This document shows, piece after piece, positions 45,356-55,343 of a stretch of 64,000 bases of DNA. This stretch comes from Bradyrhizobium glycinis (GTDB taxonomy: Bacteria > Pseudomonadota > Alphaproteobacteria > Rhizobiales > Xanthobacteraceae). Every line of letters begins with the position of its first letter. The stretch's first letter is position 1. The translations under genes and the position numbers were made by a program. The DNA is taken from contig NZ_JACCHQ010000021.1 in assembly GCF_016031655.1 (NCBI RefSeq), forward strand, positions 62,001 to 126,000, read 5' to 3'. The notes under the pieces were generated by a model, which searched no databases, was not told the DNA's origin, and saw only the letters and a list, made by a program, of their open reading frames with translations.

Positions 45356-46772
45356 ATGGGGCTGACATTAAGGGATCGATCGGCAAAGGCTGTTTGCCGT
45401 CCTCGGAAGGTGAATGTTGGATTGATCGAGAGAGTAGTGGATGCGAGTTTAGGGGCGCGCGGGCTCGGCGACAGATTCCGCAAACTGCTCTCGCAGATTG
45501 GAAGCGCCATGGGGCAAAGCATTCCGCTCGTCTGCCAGGATTGGGCGAACACCATGGCAGCCTACCGCTTCTTCTCTAACGACCGGGTCACGAACTGGAC
45601 ATTCTGGCCGGACGTTTCCGATCGACACGTGATCGTGCCGCCGCCACTGAAGGTCTCGTTCTTGTGCTGCACGATACAACCGAGTTCAGCATCAACGCGA
45701 GAAGTCAGAAGCGATCGGCATCACCAAGAGCATAAACAGTGGACGGATAAGGCAGGTCGCCTCAGACCGCACACGGTTTGCGGCATCCTGATGCATTCGA
45801 GCCTCGCGGTTACAATCGAGGGGGTACCGCTGGGGTTGGCGGCCGTTAAGTTCTGGACCCGGAAGAAATTCAACGGGACGGCAGCGCTTAAAAAGAAGAT
45901 CAATCCGACCCGGATTCCCATCGAGAAAAGGAAAGCGTCCGGTTGTTGGAAAATCTCAGGCAGTCTACGCAACTCTTGGATCATCCGGGACGATGCATCC
46001 TTATTGGTGATCGCGAGAGTGAGCATCTACGAGCTCTTCTGCGCAGCACAGGAGAGATCGGAACCCATTTCCTGATCAGGACCTGCGTCCACCGCTTGGC
46101 TGGAGACGGGGATCACACGATCGCCGACGAAATGGACGAGGTCGCCGTCAAAGGGCTCCATCGCATCGAATCAGCGATAGCAACGGCGATCCCGACCAGG
46201 CCATTCTTGAGATCAGGTATCGCAAGATTCGCGTCCTGCCGCCGATTGGAAAGCAGAAGCGCTATCCTGCTCTGACGCTGACGGTGATCCATGCCGAAGC
46301 GCGGGACGCCGAAAAACAGGAAGAAGATCGATTGGAAGCTGATCACCGACCTGCCTGTTGGTTCCACCGACGCCATTGAGAAGTGGAATGCTATGGTTTG
46401 AGTTGGAAGATCGAGGTGTTCCACAAGATGCTCAAATCGGGCTGCAAAGCTGAGGAGTCGAAGCTCAGGACCGCCCAGCGTCTGACCAATCTGATTTCGC
46501 TCTTTTATATCCTGAGCTGGCGGGTCTTCTGGATGACGATGCTCAACCGTTCCGCCCCAGACGCGCCGCCAACCCTCGCGTTGACTGCGACTGAAATCGG
46601 CGTGCTCGATCGCCTCGTCAACGATAAACCAAAAGCAAGACGGAAAGCGCTCTCGCACTATCTGATCAAGATTGCCCGGCTTGGCGGTTACCTCGCCCGC
46701 GCCAGCGATCCGCCGCCCGGCAATACGGTCATGTGGCGCGAGCTGTCACGCCTCACTGACATCGCGCTGGGC
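45356..46772 (+). mobile_element. IS4-family (Tn5/IS50-like) transposase remnant
   Basis: Read over at least three frames: VCQDWANTMAAYRFFSNDRV, VLHDTTEFS (first catalytic Asp), LLDHPGRCILIGDRESE (second Asp), then WYGLSWKIEVFHKMLKSGCK (the YREK-like block with Glu) and a C-terminus ending RLTDIALGG. The order is right for Tn5-type transposases, but frame changes near 45665, 45940 and 46190-46385 inactivate it. Its right end abuts a truncated mandelate-racemase-family gene, showing where it inserted. Confidence 0.8.
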
Positions 46773-46938
46773 GGCGGTCATCCGCGCCGGGCCGTAGCAT
46801 TCGCCCAGCCGACGCACCCTGATCCGTCTCGATCTCGACCAGCATCGCGGTACGCATGTCATACCAGCCGCGCGAAGATGCAAGGGGCTGCGACAGCGCG
46901 GCTTCAAGGATGTGGGTGCGGATGACTGTGATCTTCAT
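46772..46938 (-). pseudogene. 5' fragment of a second mandelate-racemase-family gene, cut by the IS4-type element
   Basis: From ATG at 46938 the minus strand reads MKITVIRTHILEAALSQPLA and continues to AMLVEIETDQG, almost the same as the start of the intact gene at 40482. After a frame change the match continues to ECYGPARMTAA and stops where the transposase remnant begins. Only about 55 of the expected 377 codons remain. Confidence 0.8.
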
Positions 46939-47534
46939 CGGTGATCCGTGCTCTTTCCATAGATTGCGCCAGGTTCCAATATCAGCGCTCGTAGATCGGC
47001 ATTTCGGCAGCATTGCATCTATGTCCGTCGTTGGCGCAGTAGGCGTTTGATCTCATTCGCAGCAGGCGGCAAGTTCGAGCTGTCTTGCGGATGGTGGACG
47101 CGTAGGCCTGTCCGGAGGCCTTCGCATGTGCTTGTTCTGAGCTTTTGCATCCAGATCGAGATCCAGATTAGATGGTTGCAATACCACCAGGTAGGCATGG
47201 ATCGAGGTTAAGAACGAATCCGAACCTCGCCGTTCCGATTGCTACACCAGCCACTCAAGGCGGTTAGGCGACCAGATTCCGACGCGATCGGCCTTGCAGA
47301 GACCCTGCAGCCCCGCGGCAAAGGACCCGACCTCGTTCGCAAACCCGTTCCAGGTTCATCGAATGCCTTGCTCGCCGAGTACGACAGCAAGCCTCTCTGG
47401 CAGTTGCGCGCCGGCCTCTGCAAGCGACAATGCAATTGAGAGATCTTGACTGGCTACTCCGCCGCGCCGGACGTACAGCACGTCTCGGTTGGAGCCGATT
47501 CCCCCCCCCCCACGACGAAGCCCGCCGAGCCGCG
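46939..47534. other. Non-coding gap
   Basis: About 600 bases with short overlapping frames only, including a run of ten C at 47501-47510. No gene supported. Confidence 0.4.
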
Positions 47535-48374
47535 CTAGGGAGTAGGCGGCGTGGTGAGCTTTTTAGTGGTCTGCTGGATGGTGCGGGCGCTCAGCAGAGT
47601 CTGCTCATTGGGCATAAGCATAAGCCCGGCTGCCGTCATGCCACCATCGACATTCAGGACGTGTCCTGTCATATAGCTGCTCTCACTTGAAGCTAGGAAT
47701 AGGACCGTGTCGGCGACCTCCTCGTTTGAGCCGAAGCGCTGCATCGGCAACCGATCAAGGTATGCAGCGTGCTCTGCTTCATTGATCGCAATTACTCCAG
47801 GCGAGCGCTCGATTGGACCCGGCGCAACTGCGTTCACTCTGATGTTGTGGGGAGCGAGTTCTAGGGCCATTTGTCGGGTCAGCTGGTCGAGCCCGGCTTT
47901 GGATGACCCATACGCGGCGCGGTAGGCACCTGCACGCTGTCCGGCAATGGAACTAATGTTAACGATCGCACCTCCGTCGCCAGAGGCAATCATCCGACGG
48001 GCCGCGGCCTGTCCGACCAGGAAGGTTCCCGTTAAATTAGTACGGATAACCCGCTCCCAGTCCTCCAGCGGCAGCTCAAGCATCGGGCGGTTTGCCCAAG
48101 TGCCCGCATTGTTCACAACGATGTCTAATCGTCCGTAATGCTCGTCGACCTGCCTCATCATGGCGCCGACCAAATCAGGAGACCCCACATCCACTGCGAC
48201 CCCGATCGCGTCGCTGGCTTCGCCCAGGGTCTTCGCGGCCGCCTCTGCGGCCGGGCCGTTGCGAGCTGCGAGCACCACACGGGCGCCTCGGCTTGAGAGG
48301 GTGCAAGCGATAGCGAGCCCAATGCCGCGCGACGCGCCCGTAACGAGCGCGACCCTTCCTTCAAGATTTGTCAT
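47535..48374 (-). CDS. Short-chain dehydrogenase/reductase
   Basis: ATG at 48374 (MTNLEGRVALVTGASRGIGL) has GGAGAG upstream and removes 32 non-conserved codons of the longer frame. 279 residues. SDR motifs: TGASRGIG, VVNNAGTW, catalytic Ser in VNISSIAGQ, YGSSK as Tyr-Lys, and GHVLNVDGGMTAAG near the end. The C-terminus is extended by about 25 residues beyond the usual end. It is clearly paralogous to the SDR at 53899. Probably oxidises or reduces a hydroxy/oxo intermediate in the surrounding catabolic set. Confidence 0.9.
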   Translation of the reverse strand: MTNLEGRVALVTGASRGIGLAIACTLSSRGARVVLAARNGPAAEAAAKTLGEASDAIGVAVDVGSPDLVGAMMRQVDEHYGRLDIVVNNAGTWANRPMLELPLEDWERVIRTNLTGTFLVGQAAARRMIASGDGGAIVNISSIAGQRAGAYRAAYGSSKAGLDQLTRQMALELAPHNIRVNAVAPGPIERSPGVIAINEAEHAAYLDRLPMQRFGSNEEVADTVLFLASSESSYMTGHVLNVDGGMTAAGLMLMPNEQTLLSARTIQQTTKKLTTPPTP

Positions 48375-49689
48375 AGTTGACTCTCCGCGTTGATGTCGAT
48401 CCCACAAGCATTGTCGCCGGCTATCCCTGCTTCGATGCTTTTCTCGAACACCCGGAGTCTGCTCTTCCAACTAGCGCGTGGGCGAGGAGCATCGCGACGA
48501 AGCAATCCAGCAAGCGCCGCCCAGCAGTGAGAAGAGGTTGTATTGCTCGATGCGGAACGCTTCGAGCATCAATTTCGGCGACCCTCCTGGATTTGTGGTC
48601 AACCGTTGCGGCTTCTTCCATATCGCCTCATGTTCGCTAACGGCCATTGTTAGTTGTTCGGAATTGCCGGCGCACCTACCTTTCCTTATGGGTTGATCTC
48701 GTGCGACTGGGGACGGCGATCGGCGGCTAGTTTTTTCAGACTAATAGCGCCAACCTCTCTGTTCTTTACACGCGGAGGCACGTGCGCATGGGCGGTAGAG
48801 CTGGTCGCAATAAATGGAGGCTTATGACTGATTCGCCCGAACAGATGCCGTCTCAGTCGCGCCTTCTTCGATGCCCCGCTTCCCTGCCAGGTGCGCCGCT
48901 CTTGTGGATAGACCTTCAGGACCTGATGGTCGGTGAAAAGCCGGAAAGATCGTCGGAGCAACTGCACCATCGCCGAGAGCTGGCGAGCAGGGGCACATGT
49001 CCGTGGGCCTCTTGGCGGCGATTTTCTCGACATTCAACGCGTCAGCCGCGCGCGCGATGCAAAAACGGCCTCGCCTGCCGTCGTCAGCGATGGCCTTGGC
49101 AACTCGCTTGAACAACGTAACGCCGAAGGCGAGATCGAATTCGTTCATGTGCTCGCTGACCGCCGGACGCTCTGATGCCTTTGCGGCACGCGGCCGGGTT
49201 CAGATTCCTCTTCGTAAATACTGATAAACAGGCACAGCGTGGTCAGACCGATCCGTCGCAGTTGCGCGCTTTCGGCAGCGCGATGGCGCGTTGGCGTGAA
49301 TGAGATCGGTGGCCTGCGATCACATGGACGCCGCTGGGCGCTTGGGAGCCGCAAACATGAGCTCCAAACTCCGCATTGACAAGTCTCCAAAAACGCGCAA
49401 AGGCTGATCACCGTTTTTAGGAAATAATTCCGCCGGTGGCTCGATAACGCGGTTTATAGAGCACGCCGCCCCCATCCAATCCGTAAGACGAGCCCCTCGG
49501 CTGCCCGGATTGCGTCTCTCCATTCTAGTACCCATTATTCTTAGATCGTGAGTCGCGATTCAAGGTCGTGATGATACCCGAAGCAAGAGAAGTCCGGCCT
49601 TTCGACGAAAGATCGCAAGGTGCTTAAGGCGTGTTGCCGTTCGCCGGTGACGTTGCAGCGCGATTTGAAGCGGGTGCGGATCGTCCTGC
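48375..49689. other. Gap of about 1.3 kb without recognisable genes
   Basis: Frames near 48686-49224 exist on both strands, none with a family motif; a minus-strand frame at 48822-49148 (MNEFDLAFGVTLFKRVAKAI) is the most protein-like but is not recognised. Decayed DNA is likely. Confidence 0.35.
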
Positions 49690-50656
49690 TGGCGATGGGC
49701 GCAGCAGCCGACTTCCTCCGGTTCTCCTACGGCTTCCGGCCGGGCGGAATCCTCATGTGGCGCTTGATGCTCTGCATACAGCGATCATGAGCCAGCACGT
49801 CAACTGAGTAGTCGATGCCGACATACGCAGCTCCTTCGACTCGGTCGACCACGAGTGGCTGTTGCGATGGTGGTGCACAGGATTGCCGATCCTCGCATCT
49901 TGCAGCTCATCGGGCTGTGGCTGCGAGCCGGCGTTCTTGAGAGCGGCGAGAAGCAAGAGACGGACAGGGGCACACCGCAAGGGGCAGGCATCAGTCCGCT
50001 GCTTGCCAACATCTTCCTGCACTACATCATCGATCTCTGGACCCAGAAATGGCGTCATCGCCACGCACGCAGTCGTATCGTGATCGTGCGCTACGCGGAC
50101 GACGGTGCGCCACGACGGCGCGAAGGAGGTGTGATGTAGAGCACCTTTGAGCAGCCTTGCTGCACAGAAGATGGGGGTTGGCCCCTCGAACTCGGGTTGC
50201 AGGATCAGGGTTCAAACCACAGGCTGCTGCTTCGGCCCAATGGTCGAGGTGGTGAGCGAGACCGGAAAAGGCAGAGCAAGACTCTGTCAGGTAAGGATTG
50301 AGGAGACGAGCGCAAGCGAACCACCGATGAACTGTCGAAAGCGTAGGGAAGACGTCAAAACCAAGGGGTAGTCGTTATCTTGGGATCAGTCTGAGCGATA
50401 CCTGTTTACGGCTCAGGCGGCGTCCGGCAGGCGAGGTGGCGTGACCTCGGTCCAGGCTTCTGTGCGGAACGTGGGAACCTGTATCGCGATGCCAAGGAAT
50501 GGTTCAAGTGGAAGCCCCACAAGAGTCTGAGTACCAATGCGCGATGCAGGGACGGAGCCGTGTGTAGTAGTGACGAAGGCACTGTAATGGTGGCGGAGCG
50601 AAGGCACGGCACTGTCCCGCTTGATTGGAAGAACAACCGGAAACGGGAGGACTCTT

Positions 50657-51892
50657 TTGGGTCAAGCAAAGCCGTATGACATCCCCAAGCGCTGGGTTTG
50701 GGAGGCGTACAAACGGGTTAAAGCAAATCGGGGCGCAGCCGGCGTGGACGAGCAGTCGATCGAGGTGTTCGAGGCAGACTTGCAGAGCAATCTGTACAAG
50801 CTCTGGAATCGAATGTCTTCGGCCAGCTACTTTCCACCTCCGGTCAAGCGTGTGCAGATCGACAAGCCCGACGGCGGAAAGAGGCCGCTAGGAATTCCTA
50901 CGGTGTCGGCGCGTTGCTCAGGCGGTCGTCAAAGAATATCTGGAGCCGGATTTGGAGAAACACTTTCATCCAGACTCGTTCGGATATCGACCCGGAAGAT
51001 CGGCGCTCGATGCCGTTGGGGTTGCTCGCCAGCGATGCTGGCGGCATCCCTTCGTGCTCGATCTCGACATTCGGGCCTATTTTGACTCAATATCGCATGA
51101 GCTTTTGCTCAAGGCGATTCGGAAGCACACGGACTGCGCTTGGGTGTTGTTGTACATTGAACGGTGGCTTAAAGCTCCCGTTCAACTGGAAGACGGCACC
51201 CCTGAACCCCGAGAGAAGGGCGCGCCGCAGGGCTCGGTGGTATCACCGCTGATGGCGAATCTCTTTCTCCACTATGCGTTCGACATGTGGATGCGAAGAA
51301 ATCATCCGAGCATCCCGTTCGAGCGTTATGCCGATGATATTCTCTGCCATTGCGACAGTGAGCGGCAGGCACAAGAACTGAAGGAGGCGCTTGCGAAGCG
51401 CTTTGCCGAATGCGGACTGGAGCTTCATCCGGACAAGACGAAGATAGTCTATTGTAAGGATGACGACCGGCGAGGTGATTATCCTGAACAGAAATTCGAC
51501 TTTCTGGGCTACACGTTCCGCGCCCGCCGGTCAAAAAACCGTTGGGGAAAGCACTTCGTCAACTCCCGGTGTCAGCAATGCCGCGACGAAGGCAATCCGA
51601 CAGGAAATCCGTGCCTGGGAACTACGCTGCCGGGTGGATAAGAGGATCGACGACCTAGCGAGGATGTTCAACCCGATCATTCGAGGCTGGATGAACTACT
51701 ATGGCCGGTACTACGAGTCGGCGCTTTACCGGACACGTGGACCGATGTCTTGCGCGATGGGCGATGTCGAAATATAAACGTCTGCGGCGACATCGAAGAC
51801 GGGCAGAGCACTGGGTACGGGAAATTGCTTGCCGCACCCCCACGCTGTTGGTCCATTGGCCGATGCTGCACAAAACGGCGGCTGGACGGTAA
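50657..51892 (+). pseudogene. Group II intron reverse transcriptase/maturase of the inner intron, frameshifted
   Basis: TTG at 50657 follows ACGGGAGG and starts MGQAKPYDIPKRWVWEAYKR. RT blocks in order: YFPPPVKRVQIDKPDGGKRP, then after a shift near 50908 YLEPDLEKHFHPDSFGYRPG, FVLDLDIRAYFDSI, GAPQGSVVSPLMANLFLHYA and FERYADDILCH (active site). A second shift near 51560 leads to the maturase domain (ARMFNPIIRGWMNYYGRYYE), and a third near 51740 to RCLARWAMSKYKRLRRHRRR. No HNH endonuclease domain is present. Three shifts mean no full-length product unless some are sequencing errors. Confidence 0.8.
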
Positions 51893-51928
51893 GAGCCGGA
51901 TGAGCGGAGACGTTCACGTCCGGATCTG
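51893..51928 (+). ncRNA. Group II intron domain V
   Basis: The 36 bases run from GAGCCGGATG to CCGGATCTG, immediately after the RT stop codon. They fold as the family's short hairpin with a two-base bulge and match the bacterial pattern GAGCCGnnnGAG..; this is the catalytic core of the ribozyme. Domain VI follows. Confidence 0.75.
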
Positions 51929-52345
51929 GGTGCGCCTGGGGGTGAAACTCCCCCGGGCGACTCGACTCGTCATGGGCTTCGAGAACAAGGCAGATGCGCG
52001 GGAAATGCTCTTGGCTCTCAAGGCGCGGCTGGCCGGCTTCGGCCTGATGCTTCATGAGGACAAGACGCGGCTGATCGAGTTTGGCCGGTTCGCCGCCCTC
52101 TCGCGTCAGCGGCGGGGCGAGCGGCGGCCAGAGACCTTCGCCTTACTCGGCTTCACCCACTACTGCGGGCGGACCCGAGATGGTCGGTTCATCGTGAAGC
52201 ACAAAACGGAAGGGAAACGCCTGACCCACAAGCTGACGGCGCAAGGAGGCCCGGCGGTTCATCCAGGCGCCTCTGGCCACGCAGCACGAGCGGTTCGCCG
52301 CCGTGCTGCGCGGGCACTATGGCTATTATGGCAGGCCGCTGCCGC

Positions 52346-53255
52346 CCGCCCGGATTTGTGAGGGCAAAGCCGAATGGCCGAGCTACTCGACCACGATCCC
52401 CTGACGCCGCCTACGTCGCGTCTTGCGCATACGATTTGTCCACATTCAAAGCCTTGGTTTCTGGGCCTGCGGACATTTCGAAGATTCAGCCGCCCAGTGA
52501 AGTGCGAGGGACGAAGGTCCAGGCCGCGTATACCGGGTCGTGCTCGGGGCGGAAGGATGGAGGATCTCAAGCCCGCGGCGGAGGTTTTGGACGGACGGAA
52601 GATTCCGCCTGACGTACGACTCGCCGTAACGCCGATTTCAATACGGCAGCAATAGACGCAGCCGAGGACGGCATGTTGCGATATTTTCTGCGCGACAGGG
52701 GCGCGCTCGTGAACTCACCTGGGTGTGGGGGGCGTGTCATTCCGGCAATGACACGCCACTGCGGCTCGGCGAAGGGAAGCCCTGCATCACGGCTTCCGTC
52801 GAGAACTATTCCGGACGGATGGAAAGCTGCAAGGCGAAGATATACGCGGCCATTGCCGTTATCCACGAAGCGTCAGCGGAGGCGAGAAAGGTGACTAGCC
52901 GGCAATGTTCGGACAGCTTTTAGAGCCCCTACATCGGCAAGGTCGGCCCGTCATATTTTTCATTTGCAGGTTTGGCAATCGACCGGGCTCAAAAACTCAC
53001 CGATGAGCCCGCATGGCGAGGTTCTCCATCCAGCGCGACACGCAGGCCCCGCCCTTGATCCATCCTGTTTGGAATCAGGTTCGCTTCTACCCGAACTCCA
53101 TGAGGCGCGTTTTGTTGAGCTCGCGCCCGCGAATACTTCGAGCGTAGGAGCAGGCTTGGCAGCAGGATTTGAGCGTGCACGTAGCCATTATTGCAGAAAC
53201 TAAGATCGCAATATCGATACGGTCAATGCAGAACATAGAAGAGGAATTCGCGCCC
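52346..53255. other. Gap of about 900 bases without recognisable genes
   Basis: Follows the truncated end of the host intron RT. Frames on both strands are short and unrecognised. Confidence 0.4.
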
Positions 53256-53808
53256 ATGTGGCTTAACACTCCGCGGATCACGCCGGTAGACGACGCAGCG
53301 ATCACCGCCGCTCAGGCCGAGGCGCTCGAACCGTTCTACTGGACGACGCGGGCCAACATTCTTCTCACGCTTGCGAAGAATCCTGAGGCGCTGACCTGCC
53401 TTACGCCATGGCTTAAATACTTTTCCTGGCCGAAAAACCACGATCGGGGAAGGGCGCGGGAGATCGCGGTCCTGCGAACAGCCTTTCTTTGCAAATCCGG
53501 CTACAAGTGGGTGTGGCACGCTATCTTGGCCGGAGTTACCGAGGAAGTGCTGCCTCGTGTCAAAGAAGGGGCGGGCTGGCTGGAGCGACGCGGAGGCAGT
53601 GTTGACCCAAGCTGCCGACGAGCTTCACCGGGATTTCGTCATCGCTGATGCAACCTGGCGGGAGCTTAGCAGCCATTACTCAGAGAAGCAGTGCATGGAT
53701 CTAGTCTTCGCCTTCTATACCCACCTCACGATGATGCTCAGCAGCTTCGGCGTACAACTGGAGGAGGGTCTAGCTCTCGACTGCGACCTTAACGGCGCCA
53801 CACCATAG
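53256..53808 (+). pseudogene. Carboxymuconolactone decarboxylase-family (AhpD-like) gene, one frameshift
   Basis: ATG at 53256 (MWLNTPRITPVDDAAITAAQ) was chosen because the homologue at 61557 starts at the same point with a similar upstream GAGG. The first frame covers REIAVLRTAFLCKSGYKWVW up to RVKEGAG; near 53562 (GGGGCGGG run) reading shifts to AGWSDAEAVLTQAADELHRD and continues to the end at 53808. Joined length is about 184 residues. The Cys/His region of CMD proteins is present (C-x7-H rather than CxxC-xxH). A one-base indel in a G-rich run could be error or true mutation. Confidence 0.65.
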
Positions 53809-53898
53809 CCGTGGGCGTGGTCCTAAGCGGCGATGTAGCGCAAACGCAACGACTGTAATGATCCGGAGAGCACGACGTCCAATGATAGAGGAGAAACT

Positions 53899-54690
53899 GT
53901 GAGAAATCTTGAGGGTAAAGTAGCGATCGTCACCGGGGGCGTGGGTTTGATCGGGAGGGCGATTACGCGCAAGCTTGCCGATCGAGGCGCTGATGTTGCC
54001 GTCGTCGACCTAGATGGCAAAGCCGCGGAAGGCGCGGCGAAAGCATTGAACGGGGGGCGCGCGATCGGAATTGACGCAGACATCAGCTCACCGGATTCAA
54101 TAGCCGCTTTGATGAAGCGGGTCCAAGAGCGTTACGGACGGCTAGACATAGTTGTCAACAATGCAGGCACTTTTTGCAGCCAGCCATTTCTAGGACTGCC
54201 CCTGGAAGAATGGCGGCGCGTGCTTGATGTCAACCTAACCGGGCCGTTCATTCTCGGGCAGGCGGCGGCCCGGTGCATGATTGAACAGGGCGACGGCGGC
54301 GCCATCGTGAACGTTACTTCTGTTGCTGGGCAGCGCGCGGGCTACGGGCGCACTGCCTACGGCTCGTCCAAGGCGGGATTGGAGCAGTTGACGAGACAAA
54401 TGGCGCTCGAGCTCGCTACGCATGGTATCCGGGCGAACGCCGTCGCGCCTGGGCCGATTTCGCGAGAAGATGGAGAAGTCCTCCACAAAGAGGACGAACA
54501 CAGGGCCTTTATCTCTGCGCTACCGTTCCGCCGCTTTGGACTTCCTGACGAGGTCGCCAACTGCGTCGTATTCCTGAGCTCGGACGAGAGCAGTTACGTC
54601 ACAGGTCGCGTGCTAAACGTTGACGGCGGTCTGGCGGCGGCCGGACTAACGATGCCCCCCGTTACTAAACCATGGGAGCCGCGGAAGTGA
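53899..54690 (+). CDS. Short-chain dehydrogenase/reductase with altered glycine motif
   Basis: GTG at 53899 follows GAGGAGAAACT. 263 residues, paralogous to the SDR at 47535 (shared VVNNAGT, GLEQLTRQMALELA, LNVDGGLAAAGL). Catalytic Ser is in VNVTSVAGQ and the Tyr-Lys pair in YGSSK. The dinucleotide motif is TGGVGLIG instead of TGxxxGIG: the second glycine is Leu, which may weaken or change cofactor binding. It follows the CMD-like gene by 90 bases and probably shares its transcript. Confidence 0.9.
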   Translation: MRNLEGKVAIVTGGVGLIGRAITRKLADRGADVAVVDLDGKAAEGAAKALNGGRAIGIDADISSPDSIAALMKRVQERYGRLDIVVNNAGTFCSQPFLGLPLEEWRRVLDVNLTGPFILGQAAARCMIEQGDGGAIVNVTSVAGQRAGYGRTAYGSSKAGLEQLTRQMALELATHGIRANAVAPGPISREDGEVLHKEDEHRAFISALPFRRFGLPDEVANCVVFLSSDESSYVTGRVLNVDGGLAAAGLTMPPVTKPWEPRK

Positions 54691-55343
54691 TGCTCAATAA
54701 GCCAGCCATAAGGCGGCGCGAGAAGCGAGAGGTCGGTGCAGCGGCTCTGGTCGATGATAACTGGGCAGGACGCCGCAGCAGTTCTGGACGGAGCGTCAGG
54801 AGTTTTGTGTGAGGAACTCTGTAGGGGATAATTTTGGCTTCTGAGCATCGAGAGCGGGGCATCAACGGCATGGTCGACCACTTTGCTTGGTCGCAATGAG
54901 CGGTCAAGTCCCGAAGCGGTGAAGAGGTACGCAGCAGGCGCAGGACTTGACAGCGACGATGCGGACCAAGACGGTCATCTCCCATGCCTTTCCTGCAGTT
55001 CGTCATCGCATTGCGCCTGGAAATCAGTCGCCGAACGTAAGGGGGAACTGGCTCATCGCAGCGGTCAATTTGACCGGCTGCCGCCCATGCAGGCACGCAT
55101 TCTTGATCGCGAGATAGAGCAGATTTATTGCCGCATCGTGATTTGGGAAACTGCCGCGTTCCTAGCTGAAGAGCAAACATCGGTGAAAAGCTTTCACCGC
55201 ATTGGTGACCGATACGAGATTTTTCGGCTCTGATTCAGTTTGATACAGTCTGGGGACTAGCGCTTTGGTCGGGAATAGAATCAGCGCCACGCAGCAAACA
55301 CTCCTGCGCGCCAGTCTGGCATCCGAGGATTTGTTGTAGAGAA
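54691..55343. other. Non-coding gap
   Basis: About 650 bases, no gene recognised. The left end of the ISL3-type element should lie near 55250-55340; its terminal repeat was not identified. Confidence 0.4.

Larger units (their letters stand above)
50105..51966 (+). mobile_element. Group II intron inserted within another intron's RT gene
   Basis: The 5' end GTGCGCC (50105) fits the GUGYG boundary; the 3' end is ..CTCGAC (51966), fitting AY. The 1,862-base element carries its own RT gene (50657-51892), a domain V directly after it and a domain VI-like stem at about 51931-51959. The boundaries are set by the host RT frame: exon 1 ends GAC G and exon 2 begins TC GTC ATG, restoring the reading frame. 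The RNA domains look intact, but the encoded RT is frameshifted. Confidence 0.8.
49690..52345 (+). pseudogene. Host group II intron reverse transcriptase gene, split by a second intron
   Basis: 5' part: SYGFRPG, NPHVALDALHTAIMSQHVN followed by a stop, VVDADIRSSFDSVDHEWLL, GTPQGAGISPLLANIFLHYI and IVRYADD at 50104. After the inserted intron the protein resumes at 51967 as VMGFENKADAREMLLALKAR, DKTRLIEFGRFAAL, ALLGFTHYCGRTRDGRF and LRGHYGYYGRPL, then is truncated. The two parts join in frame across the intron (Y-A-D-D-V-V-M-G-F). Independently of the intron it carries frame changes near 49750 and 49865, a stop, and lacks its C-terminus and RNA domains, so it is dead. Confidence 0.8.
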
